Shown piece after piece: positions 14,648 to 22,186 of a stretch of 42,946 bases of DNA. Source of the stretch: DASZZY01 sp036260395 (GTDB taxonomy: Bacteria; Actinomycetota; UBA4738; CALAEC01). Both the position numbers and the translations under genes were made by a program. Under the pieces are notes generated by a model. The model did not search any database. It worked only from the letters and a program-made list of their open reading frames with translations, and had not been told where the DNA came from. The stretch covers positions 1 to 42,946 of the forward strand of contig DASZZY010000052.1 of the NCBI GenBank assembly GCA_036260395.1, in the 5' to 3' direction. The first letter of the stretch is position 1. Each line of letters opens with the position of its first letter.

Positions 14648-15049
14648 TTACGGCTCCTGGACCAGCTCGACCAGGACGCCGCCGAAGCCCTTCGGGTGGA
14701 CGAACGCCACGGTCGTCCCGCGGGAGCCGCGGCGCGGCTCCTCGTCCACCAGCGGCGTACCGTCCTCCTTCAGCCGGGCCAGGGTGGCGCCGACGTCCGG
14801 GACCCGGTAGCCGATGTGGTGCACGCCCTCCCCGCGCTTGGCCAGGAACTTCCCGACGGGCGTCTCGGGCCCGAGCGCCCGCAGGAGCTGGATGTACGAG
14901 GTCCCCACCTTGAACAGGACCTCCTCGACGCCCTGGTCCTCGACGGTCTCGCGGTGGACCGGCTCGATCCCGAACGCCTGCCGGTAGCGCTCCACCGCGG
15001 CCTCCAGGTCCGCGGTGGCGATCCCCACGTGGTCGATGTCGTCGAGCAT
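14648..15049 (-). CDS. mce: Methylmalonyl-CoA epimerase
   Basis: 133 residues, the normal length. The vicinal-oxygen-chelate fold is visible: DHVGIATADLEAA with the first metal His, VHHIGYRVPDV with the second His pair, and GTTVAFVHPKGFGGVLVELVQ with the last His and Glu ligands. It interconverts (R)- and (S)-methylmalonyl-CoA (and often ethylmalonyl-CoA), linking carboxylase products to the B12 mutase. It converges on ccr with three bases between the stops. A TACGAT box ends 7 bases before its ATG. Confidence 0.92.
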   Translation of the reverse strand: MLDDIDHVGIATADLEAAVERYRQAFGIEPVHRETVEDQGVEEVLFKVGTSYIQLLRALGPETPVGKFLAKRGEGVHHIGYRVPDVGATLARLKEDGTPLVDEEPRRGSRGTTVAFVHPKGFGGVLVELVQEP

Positions 15050-15056
15050 GGCGCGA

Positions 15057-15062
15057 ATCGTA
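15057..15062 (-). promoter_or_regulatory. -10 box TACGAT for methylmalonyl-CoA epimerase
   Basis: TACGAT on the minus strand, 7 bases before the ATG at 15049. TTCGCG 18 bases further upstream is a weak -35 candidate. Confidence 0.45.
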
Positions 15063-15199
15063 CGGAGGCCGCCGGCTCCGCGCGAACCGGTCCGGACGGA
15101 GGGGAGTGGCAGGAACGGTCGGAACGGTGTCGAATACGTAGGGCAGACGCCCGACGCCGAAGCCAGCGGCGGTCGGGCCCACTTTTTCGGAGGGCGGTC

Positions 15200-17110
15200 A
15201 TGGGGGCTGATCACGAGGCCCGGCGCGCGGAAGCGGCGAGCGGCGGGCCGTCCGTCGAACCGAGCAACCCCGTGGCCGCGGTCCTCGGCCAGTCCAAGCT
15301 CATCAAGGCCGGGACCGCCGACGTCAACCGCGTCCGCGAGCGCACCCGCCGACGCCGGCTGATCCGGCTGGCGCTGGTCCTCGGCGGCCTGGACGCCTAC
15401 CTGTGGTATCGCGTGGCGATCGGCGACCCCATCGGGTTGCCCAGCCTGCCCGAGGACTGGGTCATCTGGCTGCCGTTCATGATCCTGATCCTCCTGCTGG
15501 CCGTCGTGATGCTCCTCCCGCTCGGCAGCGGCCGGTCCCCGCACCTCCTGATCCGGCCGGAGCACATCGACGTGGGGCTCGAGGACGTCAAGGGCCTCGA
15601 CCCCCAGGTCGACGAGGTGGTCCGTAGCCTGAACGTCTTCCTCGGGTACTCGACGTTCCGCGACCGCCTGGGCGGTAACCCGCGGCGCGGCATCCTGTTC
15701 GAGGGGCCGCCCGGGACCGGGAAGACGTACCTGGCCCGGGCCATGGCCAAGCAGGCCGGCGTGCCGTTCCTGTTCGTCTCGGCCCCGGCCTTCCAGTCGA
15801 TGTGGTTCGGGATGACCGGCGCCCGGATCCGGTCGTTCTTCAAGGCCCTCCGGAAGGCGGCCCGGCGAGAGGGCGGCGCGATCGGGTTCATCGAGGAGAT
15901 CGACGCCATCGGGTCCGACCGCGGGTCGTCCGCGGCCGCCCCGGTTCCCCGAGCGGGCTCGGGCGTCTCGCACATGATGTCGCCGGCCACCGGCGGGATG
16001 GTAAACGAGCTCCTGATCCAGATGCAGTCGTTCGACCAGCCCCCCTGGCTCCACCGGGTCCGGGACCGGCTCGTCGAGTGGGTGAACGGCTACCTGCCGC
16101 CGGGCAGGCGCGTGCGCACCCGGCGCCCCGAGTACCACAACATCCTCCTCATCGCGGCGACCAACCGGGCCGACTCGCTCGACCCCGCGCTGCTCCGGCC
16201 GGGGCGGTTCGACCGTCGCCTGTACTTCGACCTGCCGACCAAGAAGGGGCGGCGGGACCTCATCGACTTCTTCCTGGCGCTCAAGGCCCACGAGCCGGAG
16301 CTCGACGAGGACGGCGCGCGCGACCGGCTGGCCCACGACACGCTCGGGTACACGCCGGTGATGGTCGAGCATCTCTTCGACGAGGCCCTCCTCGTCGCGC
16401 TGCGGAACGGGCGCGACCGGATGCGGGTCTCTGACGTGTACGAGGCGAAGCTCTCCGAGGAGCTGGGGCTCCGCCAGCCGGTCATCTACACCGAGGGGGA
16501 GCGCCGGGCCATCGCCACGCACGAGGCCGGGCACGCCACCGCGGCGTACTTCCTGGGCACCAGCCGCCGGCTCGAGGTGCTGTCGATCATCAAGCGCCGG
16601 CAGTCGCTGGGCCTGCTGGCGCACGCCGACCTCGAGGAGCGCTTCACGAAGTCGCGGTCGGAGCTTGAGTCGGCCCTGGCCATCTCCCTGGCCGGGATGG
16701 CGGCGGAGGAGCTCTTCATCGGCGAGTCCGGCACGGGCCCGGCATCGGACCTGTCGGCGGCCACCGAGGTGGCTGCGGCGATGGTCGGAGCCCTGGGCAT
16801 GGCGGGCTCGCTGGTCTCCTACGAGGCGGTCAGCGAGGGGCCGATCTCGATGAAGAACCTGGTCGGCAAGGTGCTCGCCGACGGGGACGGGAAGCGCCGG
16901 GTCGAGGAGCTCTTGGCCACGCAGAAGCGGCGGGCCTCAGAGCTGTTGGGGAAGAACCGCGACGTCGTCGAGGCGCTCCGCGACGCGCCGATGGAACGGG
17001 ACGAGCTCGTCGGCGAGCAGATCGTCGCCGTCATCCGCTCAGCGCTCGCCCGCCGCGGTCAGCCGGAGGGGTCGCCGGCTGGCGCGGCCGCCGACGGCCT
17101 CGAGGCCTGA
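15200..17110 (+). CDS. FtsH-like membrane AAA+ zinc metalloprotease, divergent
   Basis: 636 residues. Two hydrophobic segments (about 55-75 and 87-108) anchor the N-terminus. The AAA module has Walker A GPPGTGKT (169-176), Walker B as IGFIEEID (228-235) with Glu where FtsH normally has Asp, and the second region of homology TNRADSLDPALLRPGRFDRR. Between Walker B and that region there is an insertion of about 40 residues (roughly 278-312) not found in canonical FtsH. The protease domain has HEAGH (441-445) and Asp517 in GPASDLSAA as zinc ligands. It probably degrades membrane or cytosolic proteins. GGAGGG sits before the ATG at 15200. A housekeeping FtsH is probably encoded elsewhere. Confidence 0.85.
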   Translation: MGADHEARRAEAASGGPSVEPSNPVAAVLGQSKLIKAGTADVNRVRERTRRRRLIRLALVLGGLDAYLWYRVAIGDPIGLPSLPEDWVIWLPFMILILLLAVVMLLPLGSGRSPHLLIRPEHIDVGLEDVKGLDPQVDEVVRSLNVFLGYSTFRDRLGGNPRRGILFEGPPGTGKTYLARAMAKQAGVPFLFVSAPAFQSMWFGMTGARIRSFFKALRKAARREGGAIGFIEEIDAIGSDRGSSAAAPVPRAGSGVSHMMSPATGGMVNELLIQMQSFDQPPWLHRVRDRLVEWVNGYLPPGRRVRTRRPEYHNILLIAATNRADSLDPALLRPGRFDRRLYFDLPTKKGRRDLIDFFLALKAHEPELDEDGARDRLAHDTLGYTPVMVEHLFDEALLVALRNGRDRMRVSDVYEAKLSEELGLRQPVIYTEGERRAIATHEAGHATAAYFLGTSRRLEVLSIIKRRQSLGLLAHADLEERFTKSRSELESALAISLAGMAAEELFIGESGTGPASDLSAATEVAAAMVGALGMAGSLVSYEAVSEGPISMKNLVGKVLADGDGKRRVEELLATQKRRASELLGKNRDVVEALRDAPMERDELVGEQIVAVIRSALARRGQPEGSPAGAAADGLEA

Positions 17111-17577
17111 TCCCCCGCTGGGATCCGAAACACCGACAGCAGCCCGAACGTCGCCAGCGCGACTGCGATTGGCATCGCCACTCCGTAGAGACCCCCCCAA
17201 TGCGGGAAGTCGTCGCTGGTGAAGGTCGCGCCGGATAGGGTGACGCACCTCGTGCCCTGGTAGTCCACGGGGGAGATGCCGCCGTCCGCGATGCCGATGC
17301 TGCACGATGCCGGCACGAACAGGAGGAAGGCCAGCCCGCCAACGATCACGCCCCAGCCGGCACGAGCGAGGAGGACGCGTCCACGCGACCCAGGCCCGCG
17401 GGGAAGCGCCAGCGCCGCGGCCCCCAGCCCCGCGAAGGACGCCGCCAGCGCGAAGACGCCGGCAGGCCGGTACACGCGGACCCAGTCGAGGCGGGCGACC
17501 GCCCCGCCCGGGTCGGCGACCGCCATCGCACCGCCCACGGCAGCGACGGCGGCCAGCGCCAGGAACGTCCACCCCAC
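17059..17577 (-). CDS. Small membrane protein, unknown function
   Basis: 172 residues from a GTG start. Four hydrophobic stretches are visible (about 3-20, 38-57, 70-88 and 130-150). Between the third and fourth lies an extracytoplasmic-looking loop with two Cys (CSIGIADGG and TRCVTLSG) that could form a disulfide. No family recognised. Its 3' end overlaps the end of the FtsH-like gene by 52 bases on the opposite strand, so the tail codons (rich in Ala and Pro) are under two-frame constraint. Confidence 0.6.
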   Translation of the reverse strand: MGWTFLALAAVAAVGGAMAVADPGGAVARLDWVRVYRPAGVFALAASFAGLGAAALALPRGPGSRGRVLLARAGWGVIVGGLAFLLFVPASCSIGIADGGISPVDYQGTRCVTLSGATFTSDDFPHWGGLYGVAMPIAVALATFGLLSVFRIPAGDQASRPSAAAPAGDPSG

Positions 17578-17594
17578 GGGGACCAGCGGTCCGC

Positions 17595-18686
17595 CTAGGG
17601 CGTGGGCGCGGCCGCCGGCTCCTCGGCGTGCCAGGGGCTTCCCTCGCGGATCAGCGTCGTTCCCGTGGCCACGGCGACGGTCTTGCCGTCCGCGTTCTCG
17701 AGCTGCGCGTGGGCGACCGCCAGCGTCTTTCCGCGGTGGACCATGCGCGCTCGGCCGATCAGGTCACGGCCGTCCGCGAACACCGGCCGCAGGTAGTTCA
17801 CCTTCACGTCGAGGGGGGCGTACGCGGTTCGTGGCGGGCACGTCGTCTGCACCGCCGTGGCCAGGACCGTTTCGGCCAGCATCGCCGTGGCGCCGCCCTG
17901 GACCGTGCCGATCGGGCTCGTCAGCCATCCGCTGGAGGGGAGGACGAACGCGGCGGTGCCTTCCCCGGCCTCGATCGGCCGCAGCCCGGTGAGGTGGGAG
18001 ATCGGCGGTGGCGGCAGATCGCCGGCGATGAACCCGCGCATCACCTCGAGCCCGCTCATCCGGTCCCAGACGTCCTGGGGGAGCGGGGATCCCGCGACCG
18101 GCCGGCGGAACGGGTCGTCGTCCTCGAACGGCTCTGAGCTCACCCGGGGCAGATCCTCGAGGTGCGGCCGCGGCACGTCGAGCGGGTCGAGGAAGAAGCA
18201 CCGCGTCGTCCCGTGGGTGACCGGACGGGCGCGCGAGTCCTCGATCATCAGCTCCGCCACTCCGAGCGAGCGCCCCGCGTGGACCAGCCGGCCGCGAGCG
18301 GCCACCTGCCCTCCATCGGCCTCCAGCGGCCGGAGGAACGACAGCGAGAGATCCGAGGTGGTGTACGGGGTGGCCGGCGCAAGCGTCGTCTGGATCGCGC
18401 ATCCCAGCGCCGCGTCGGCGAGCATCGCCTGCACGCCCAGTGAGATGAACGGCGCCGGCGTCAGCAGCCACTCGGTGGCCGGCACGACGAACGTGGCCGC
18501 CCCCGGCCCCACATGGGTCGGAAGCATCCCGGTCAGCCTGCTGAGCGGCGGGGCCTGGGCCAGGCCGCGGAAATAGGCCCGCATCTGCTCGAGCCCCGGC
18601 AGGCCGAACAGTCGCGGGTCCGGGTAGCCGCCGCGGACGGGCTCCTGCCAAACGGCGGGCTCGATCCGCGGCTCAGTCGCCTGCAT
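17595..18686 (-). CDS. Double-hotdog thioesterase-like protein (copy 2)
   Basis: 363 residues containing two hotdog repeats of about 120 residues each. Repeat 1 (about 55-165) has SLGVQAMLADAALG and repeat 2 (about 235-350) has TVQGGATAMLAETVL. Both are followed by a strand ending in SFLRPL or NYLRPV and a further strand (VHAGRSLGVAEL, VHRGKTLAVAHA). PaaI-type thioesterases carry the GG seen in repeat 2; repeat 1 has lost it, suggesting one active and one structural repeat. The ATG overlaps the end of the preceding paralogue (18673-19773) by 14 bases. Probably hydrolyses or binds acyl-CoA; substrate unknown. Confidence 0.8.
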   Translation of the reverse strand: MQATEPRIEPAVWQEPVRGGYPDPRLFGLPGLEQMRAYFRGLAQAPPLSRLTGMLPTHVGPGAATFVVPATEWLLTPAPFISLGVQAMLADAALGCAIQTTLAPATPYTTSDLSLSFLRPLEADGGQVAARGRLVHAGRSLGVAELMIEDSRARPVTHGTTRCFFLDPLDVPRPHLEDLPRVSSEPFEDDDPFRRPVAGSPLPQDVWDRMSGLEVMRGFIAGDLPPPPISHLTGLRPIEAGEGTAAFVLPSSGWLTSPIGTVQGGATAMLAETVLATAVQTTCPPRTAYAPLDVKVNYLRPVFADGRDLIGRARMVHRGKTLAVAHAQLENADGKTVAVATGTTLIREGSPWHAEEPAAAPTP

Positions 18687-19773
18687 CGGTGTCGGGGGCC
18701 ATCGTCTGACCGAGGGTGTCGCTCACGCCTTCGCGGATCCACGATCGCCCCTCGAAGATCAGGGCGCTGGTGGTGGCCATGGCCACCCGCTTGCCGTCGG
18801 CGTCGGTGACGTCGGCGGTGGCCACCGCCATGCGCCGGCCGCGGTGGACGACGACGCCGGTGCCCATCAGCTCCCGACCGTCGGGGTCGACGGGCCGGAG
18901 GAAGTGGACCTTCAGGTCGAGCGTCGCGTACGAGCTCGCGGGCGGGAGCGTGTTCCCGATCGCCGCCCCCATGACCGCGTCGGCCAGGACGGCGAGGGCG
19001 CCGCCGTAGAATCCCCGCGGCGCGGTGCAGAACCATTCGCTGGCCGGCATCGTCATGGCTGCCTTCCCTTCCTCCGCCAGCACCCCCTTCCAGCCGAACA
19101 GGTTCCCTACCGGCGCGTTCGGGAGGCGCCCCTCTACCCAGCCACTGAAGAACTCCAGCCCCGACCGGGTGTCCCACATCTCCTTCGGTTCGAGCGCGCC
19201 ATCCGCTGGACGCTGCCATGGATCCGGCCCCTCGTAGGCGGGCATCTCGATCTCCGGAAGGGGGTCTGGCCGAGGCGGGGGGTCGAAGGGGAGCGGTGTC
19301 AGCACGCACCGCGACGTCGCGTGGGCGAGCAACCGGCCGTGGGCATCCTCGATCAACGCCTCCGAGAGCCCCTGGTTGCGCCCCGCTTGGATCACCCGCC
19401 CCCTGGCGTTGATGTGGCCGCTCCGCACGCTCGCCGGGCGGAGGAAGCTCATGGAGATCTCGGAGGTGGCCAGCGCCGTGGCGGGCGGGAGCACCGTGAA
19501 CACCGCCCCACCCAGGGCCGCGTCGGCCACGAACGCGTAGGTCCCGCCGAAGAACACCCCGGCCGAGGACTGCCACCACCCGGTGGCGGGCATCGTGAAG
19601 GTGGCGGTTCCCAGCGCCGCCTCGGTGGCCACCAGCCCGGTCAGGTTGTAGAGCGGGGCCAGCGGCACGCGCCCTCGCAGGAACGGCTCGAACTGCTCGA
19701 GCCCGGTCATGGACAGCAGCCACGGGTGCTCCAGGTAGGCGAACCGGCCCCGGACGGGTTCGTCGGGGATCAC
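18673..19773 (-). CDS. Double-hotdog thioesterase-like protein (copy 1)
   Basis: 366 residues with the same layout as its downstream neighbour: a leader ending in LEQFEPFLRG, repeat 1 with GVFFGGTYAFVADAALG and SFLRPA, a Pro-rich linker, and repeat 2 with GFYGGALAVLADAVMG and HFLRPV. Both repeats keep the GG motif. The two genes are clearly tandem duplicates. The GTG at 19773 is 6 bases after a TATCCT box and the gene is divergent from the thiolase at 19837, so it may act on acyl-CoAs from the same pathway. Confidence 0.82.
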   Translation of the reverse strand: MIPDEPVRGRFAYLEHPWLLSMTGLEQFEPFLRGRVPLAPLYNLTGLVATEAALGTATFTMPATGWWQSSAGVFFGGTYAFVADAALGGAVFTVLPPATALATSEISMSFLRPASVRSGHINARGRVIQAGRNQGLSEALIEDAHGRLLAHATSRCVLTPLPFDPPPRPDPLPEIEMPAYEGPDPWQRPADGALEPKEMWDTRSGLEFFSGWVEGRLPNAPVGNLFGWKGVLAEEGKAAMTMPASEWFCTAPRGFYGGALAVLADAVMGAAIGNTLPPASSYATLDLKVHFLRPVDPDGRELMGTGVVVHRGRRMAVATADVTDADGKRVAMATTSALIFEGRSWIREGVSDTLGQTMAPDTDAGD

Positions 19774-19779
19774 GGCCGG

Positions 19780-19785
19780 AGGATA
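19780..19785 (-). promoter_or_regulatory. -10 box TATCCT for the double-hotdog genes
   Basis: TATCCT on the minus strand, 6 bases before the GTG at 19773; leaderless arrangement. It faces the thiolase promoter 16 bases away. Confidence 0.5.
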
Positions 19786-19801
19786 CCCGGAAGGGGCCGC
19801 G

Positions 19802-19830
19802 TAGAATGGACACCAGGCCGGACGAGAGGA
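19802..19830 (+). promoter_or_regulatory. -10 box TAGAAT and RBS for the thiolase gene
   Basis: TAGAAT at 19802-19807 and GAGAGGA at 19824-19830, 6 bases before the GTG at 19837. No clear -35 box. Together with 19780-19785 it makes a compact divergent promoter. Confidence 0.5.
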
Positions 19831-19836
19831 GCCGAC

Positions 19837-21018
19837 GTGAGCCGTTCCGTGATCGTGGCGGGCGCCCGGACCCCCATCGGCAGGTTCGGGGGGGCGTTCA
19901 AGGACCTTCCGGCGGTAGAGCTCGGGGGCGCCGCCATCCGCGAGGCGCTGAGCCGGGCCGGCATCGCCGGCGAGCAGGTGGAGTACGTGATCATGGGCCA
20001 GGTCATCCAGGCCGGGGCCGGCCAGATCACCGCCCGCCAGGCGGCGATCCGGGGAGGGATCCCCAAGGAGGTCCCGTCGATCACGATCAACAAGGTCTGC
20101 CTGTCCGGCCTGAACGCCGTGGCCATGGCGGACCAGCTGATCCGGGCCGGCGAGATCGAGGTCGCGGTGGCCGGTGGGATGGAGTCGATGAGCGCCGCGC
20201 CCTACCTGCTCCCCGCCGCGCGGTGGGGGGCCCGGATGGGCAACGCCCAGCTCGTGGACTCCATGATCTACGACGGGCTGTGGTCCACGTTCACCGACAA
20301 GCACATGGGCGACTCGTCCGACGAGATCAACGACGAACTGAACATCTCCCGCGAGGAGCAGGACGCCTGGGCGGCGCGGAGCCACCGGCGGGCGCACGAC
20401 GCCTGGGAGTCCGGCCGGATGGCCGAAGAGACGTTCACCGTGAAGGTCCCCCAGCGCAAGGGCGACCCGGCCGAGGTCTCCCGCGACGAGGGGATCCGTC
20501 CGGAGACCACCGAGGAGTCGCTGTCGAAGCTGAAGCCGGCGTTCCGGAAGGAGGGGACGATCACGGCCGGCAACGCCTCCCAGATCTCCGACGGCGGGGC
20601 GGCGCTCGTCGTGATGAGCGCCGAACGGGCCGAGGCCCTGGGCGCCGAGCCCCTGGCGGAGATCGTGGCCCACGGCATGAGCGCCGACAGCTACCCGTAC
20701 CTGCACACGGTCCCGGCCCTGGCCATGGAGGCCGCGCTCAAGAAGGCCGGCATCGCCGCGAACGACCTCGGCGTGGTGGAGATCAACGAGGCCTTCGCCG
20801 CCGTGGCCCTGAACGCCACGCGGATGCTCGGCCTCGACGAGGAGGCCGTCAACCCGAACGGCGGCGCGGTCGCCCTCGGCCATCCCATCGGCATGAGCGG
20901 GGCCCGGCTCGTCCTCTCGGCGGCCCACGACATGCGGCGGCGGGGCGTGGAGTACGCGGGCGCCACGCTGTGCGGCGGCGGCGGCCAGGGCGACGCCCTG
21001 ATCATCCGCCGGCCGTAG
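19837..21018 (+). CDS. Acetyl-CoA acetyltransferase (thiolase)
   Basis: 393 residues, the standard thiolase length. The nucleophile is Cys88 in NKVCLSGL. GGMESMSAAPY, NGGAVALGHPIGMSGAR (His349) and CGGGGQGDA (Cys379) complete the active site. It condenses two acetyl-CoA to acetoacetyl-CoA or runs the reverse thiolysis. With hbd, ccr and the acyl-CoA dehydrogenase immediately downstream it supports a C4 acyl-CoA route. The GTG start is set by GAGAGGA; the gap to the next gene is 7 bases. Confidence 0.93.
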   Translation: MSRSVIVAGARTPIGRFGGAFKDLPAVELGGAAIREALSRAGIAGEQVEYVIMGQVIQAGAGQITARQAAIRGGIPKEVPSITINKVCLSGLNAVAMADQLIRAGEIEVAVAGGMESMSAAPYLLPAARWGARMGNAQLVDSMIYDGLWSTFTDKHMGDSSDEINDELNISREEQDAWAARSHRRAHDAWESGRMAEETFTVKVPQRKGDPAEVSRDEGIRPETTEESLSKLKPAFRKEGTITAGNASQISDGGAALVVMSAERAEALGAEPLAEIVAHGMSADSYPYLHTVPALAMEAALKKAGIAANDLGVVEINEAFAAVALNATRMLGLDEEAVNPNGGAVALGHPIGMSGARLVLSAAHDMRRRGVEYAGATLCGGGGQGDALIIRRP

Positions 21019-21025
21019 CGGCGGC

Positions 21026-22186
21026 GTGACCGACCGCGCCTTCGCGCTGCCCGACGAGCTCGAGACGTTCCGCAAGGCCGTCCGGGGGCTGTGCGAGGAC
21101 CGGGTGGCGCCGCGCGCCGCCGAGATCGACGAGGCCGACGAGTTCCCCTGGGACGTCCACCGGCTGTTCGTCGACAACGAGCTGATGGCCGTGGGCTACC
21201 CCGAGGAGCACGGCGGGTCGGGCGGAGGGTCGCTCTCGGTGGCGGTGATGGTCGAGGAGGTCTCTCGCGTCTCCGCGAGCGCCGCGCTCATCCCGCTGGT
21301 GTGCCGGCTGGGAGCCATCCCGGTGATGCTCGCCGGGAGCCCGGCCCAGCGCGACGCGCTCCTCGGGGGGATCGCCCGCGGGGAGCACCAGATGTCCTAC
21401 GCGCTCACCGAGCCGGGCGCCGGCTCGGACGCCGCCTCGATGCGGACCCGCTACGAGCGGACCTCGAGCGGGTTCCGCCTCTCCGGGACGAAGCGGTTCA
21501 TCACCAACGCCGGCATCTCCGACCGCTACACCGTGTTCGCCACCCGGGACCCGGTCGAGCGGACCAGGGGCATCTCGGCCTTCGTCGTCCACGCCGAGGA
21601 CGGCGGGTTCTCGGTCGGGAAGGCCGAGGAGAAGATGGGGATCCGGGGCTCGCCGACGCGCGAGGTCTACCTCGACGGCGTCACGATCCCCGAGGACCGC
21701 CTGATCGGCGAGGAGGGCCAGGGCTTCGCCTACGCGATGCGCACGCTCGACTACTCCCGTCCGACGATCGCGGCCCAGGCGCTGGGGATCGCCCAGGGGG
21801 CGCTGGACCAGGCCGCCCGGTACGCCACCGAACGCGAGCAGTTCGGCGAGAAGATCGCCCGGCTCCAGGGGATCCAGTTCCTGCTGGCGGACATGGCCAT
21901 GGAGGTGGAGGCCGCCCGGCTCCTGGTCTACCAGGCCGCCGCGGCGTGCGACGCCGGGGATCCCCGGCTCACGTACCTGTCGGCCATCGCCAAGTGCCAT
22001 GCCTCCGACACGGCGATGACGGTGACCACCGATGCCGTCCAGGTCCTCGGCGGGTACGGCTACATGCGGGAGTACGGCGTCGAGCGCATGATGCGCGACG
22101 CCAAGATCACCCAGATCTACGAGGGCACGAACCAGATCCAGCGGCTGGTGATCGGGCGGGAGCTCCTCCGCCAGCTCGGCCCCTAG
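21026..22186 (+). CDS. Acyl-CoA dehydrogenase
   Basis: 386 residues. It has the helical N-terminal domain, the FAD-binding middle segment SYALTEPGAGSDAASMRT, the strand KRFITNAGISD, and the C-terminal helical domain with EREQFGEKIARLQGIQF, QVLGGYGYMREYGVERMMRDAKI and QIYEGTNQIQR, whose Glu is the catalytic base in short- and medium-chain enzymes. It oxidises acyl-CoA to enoyl-CoA, passing electrons to ETF. Chain-length preference cannot be told. It is in an operon with the thiolase. Its stop overlaps the end of the opposite-strand phosphoesterase by 4 bases. Confidence 0.93.
   Translation: MTDRAFALPDELETFRKAVRGLCEDRVAPRAAEIDEADEFPWDVHRLFVDNELMAVGYPEEHGGSGGGSLSVAVMVEEVSRVSASAALIPLVCRLGAIPVMLAGSPAQRDALLGGIARGEHQMSYALTEPGAGSDAASMRTRYERTSSGFRLSGTKRFITNAGISDRYTVFATRDPVERTRGISAFVVHAEDGGFSVGKAEEKMGIRGSPTREVYLDGVTIPEDRLIGEEGQGFAYAMRTLDYSRPTIAAQALGIAQGALDQAARYATEREQFGEKIARLQGIQFLLADMAMEVEAARLLVYQAAAACDAGDPRLTYLSAIAKCHASDTAMTVTTDAVQVLGGYGYMREYGVERMMRDAKITQIYEGTNQIQRLVIGRELLRQLGP

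Noticed and set aside
14696..15199. Upstream extension of the FtsH-like gene
   Set aside because: It is antisense to the methylmalonyl-CoA epimerase and lacks similarity. The ATG at 15200 has a GGAGGG site and begins the normal N-terminus.
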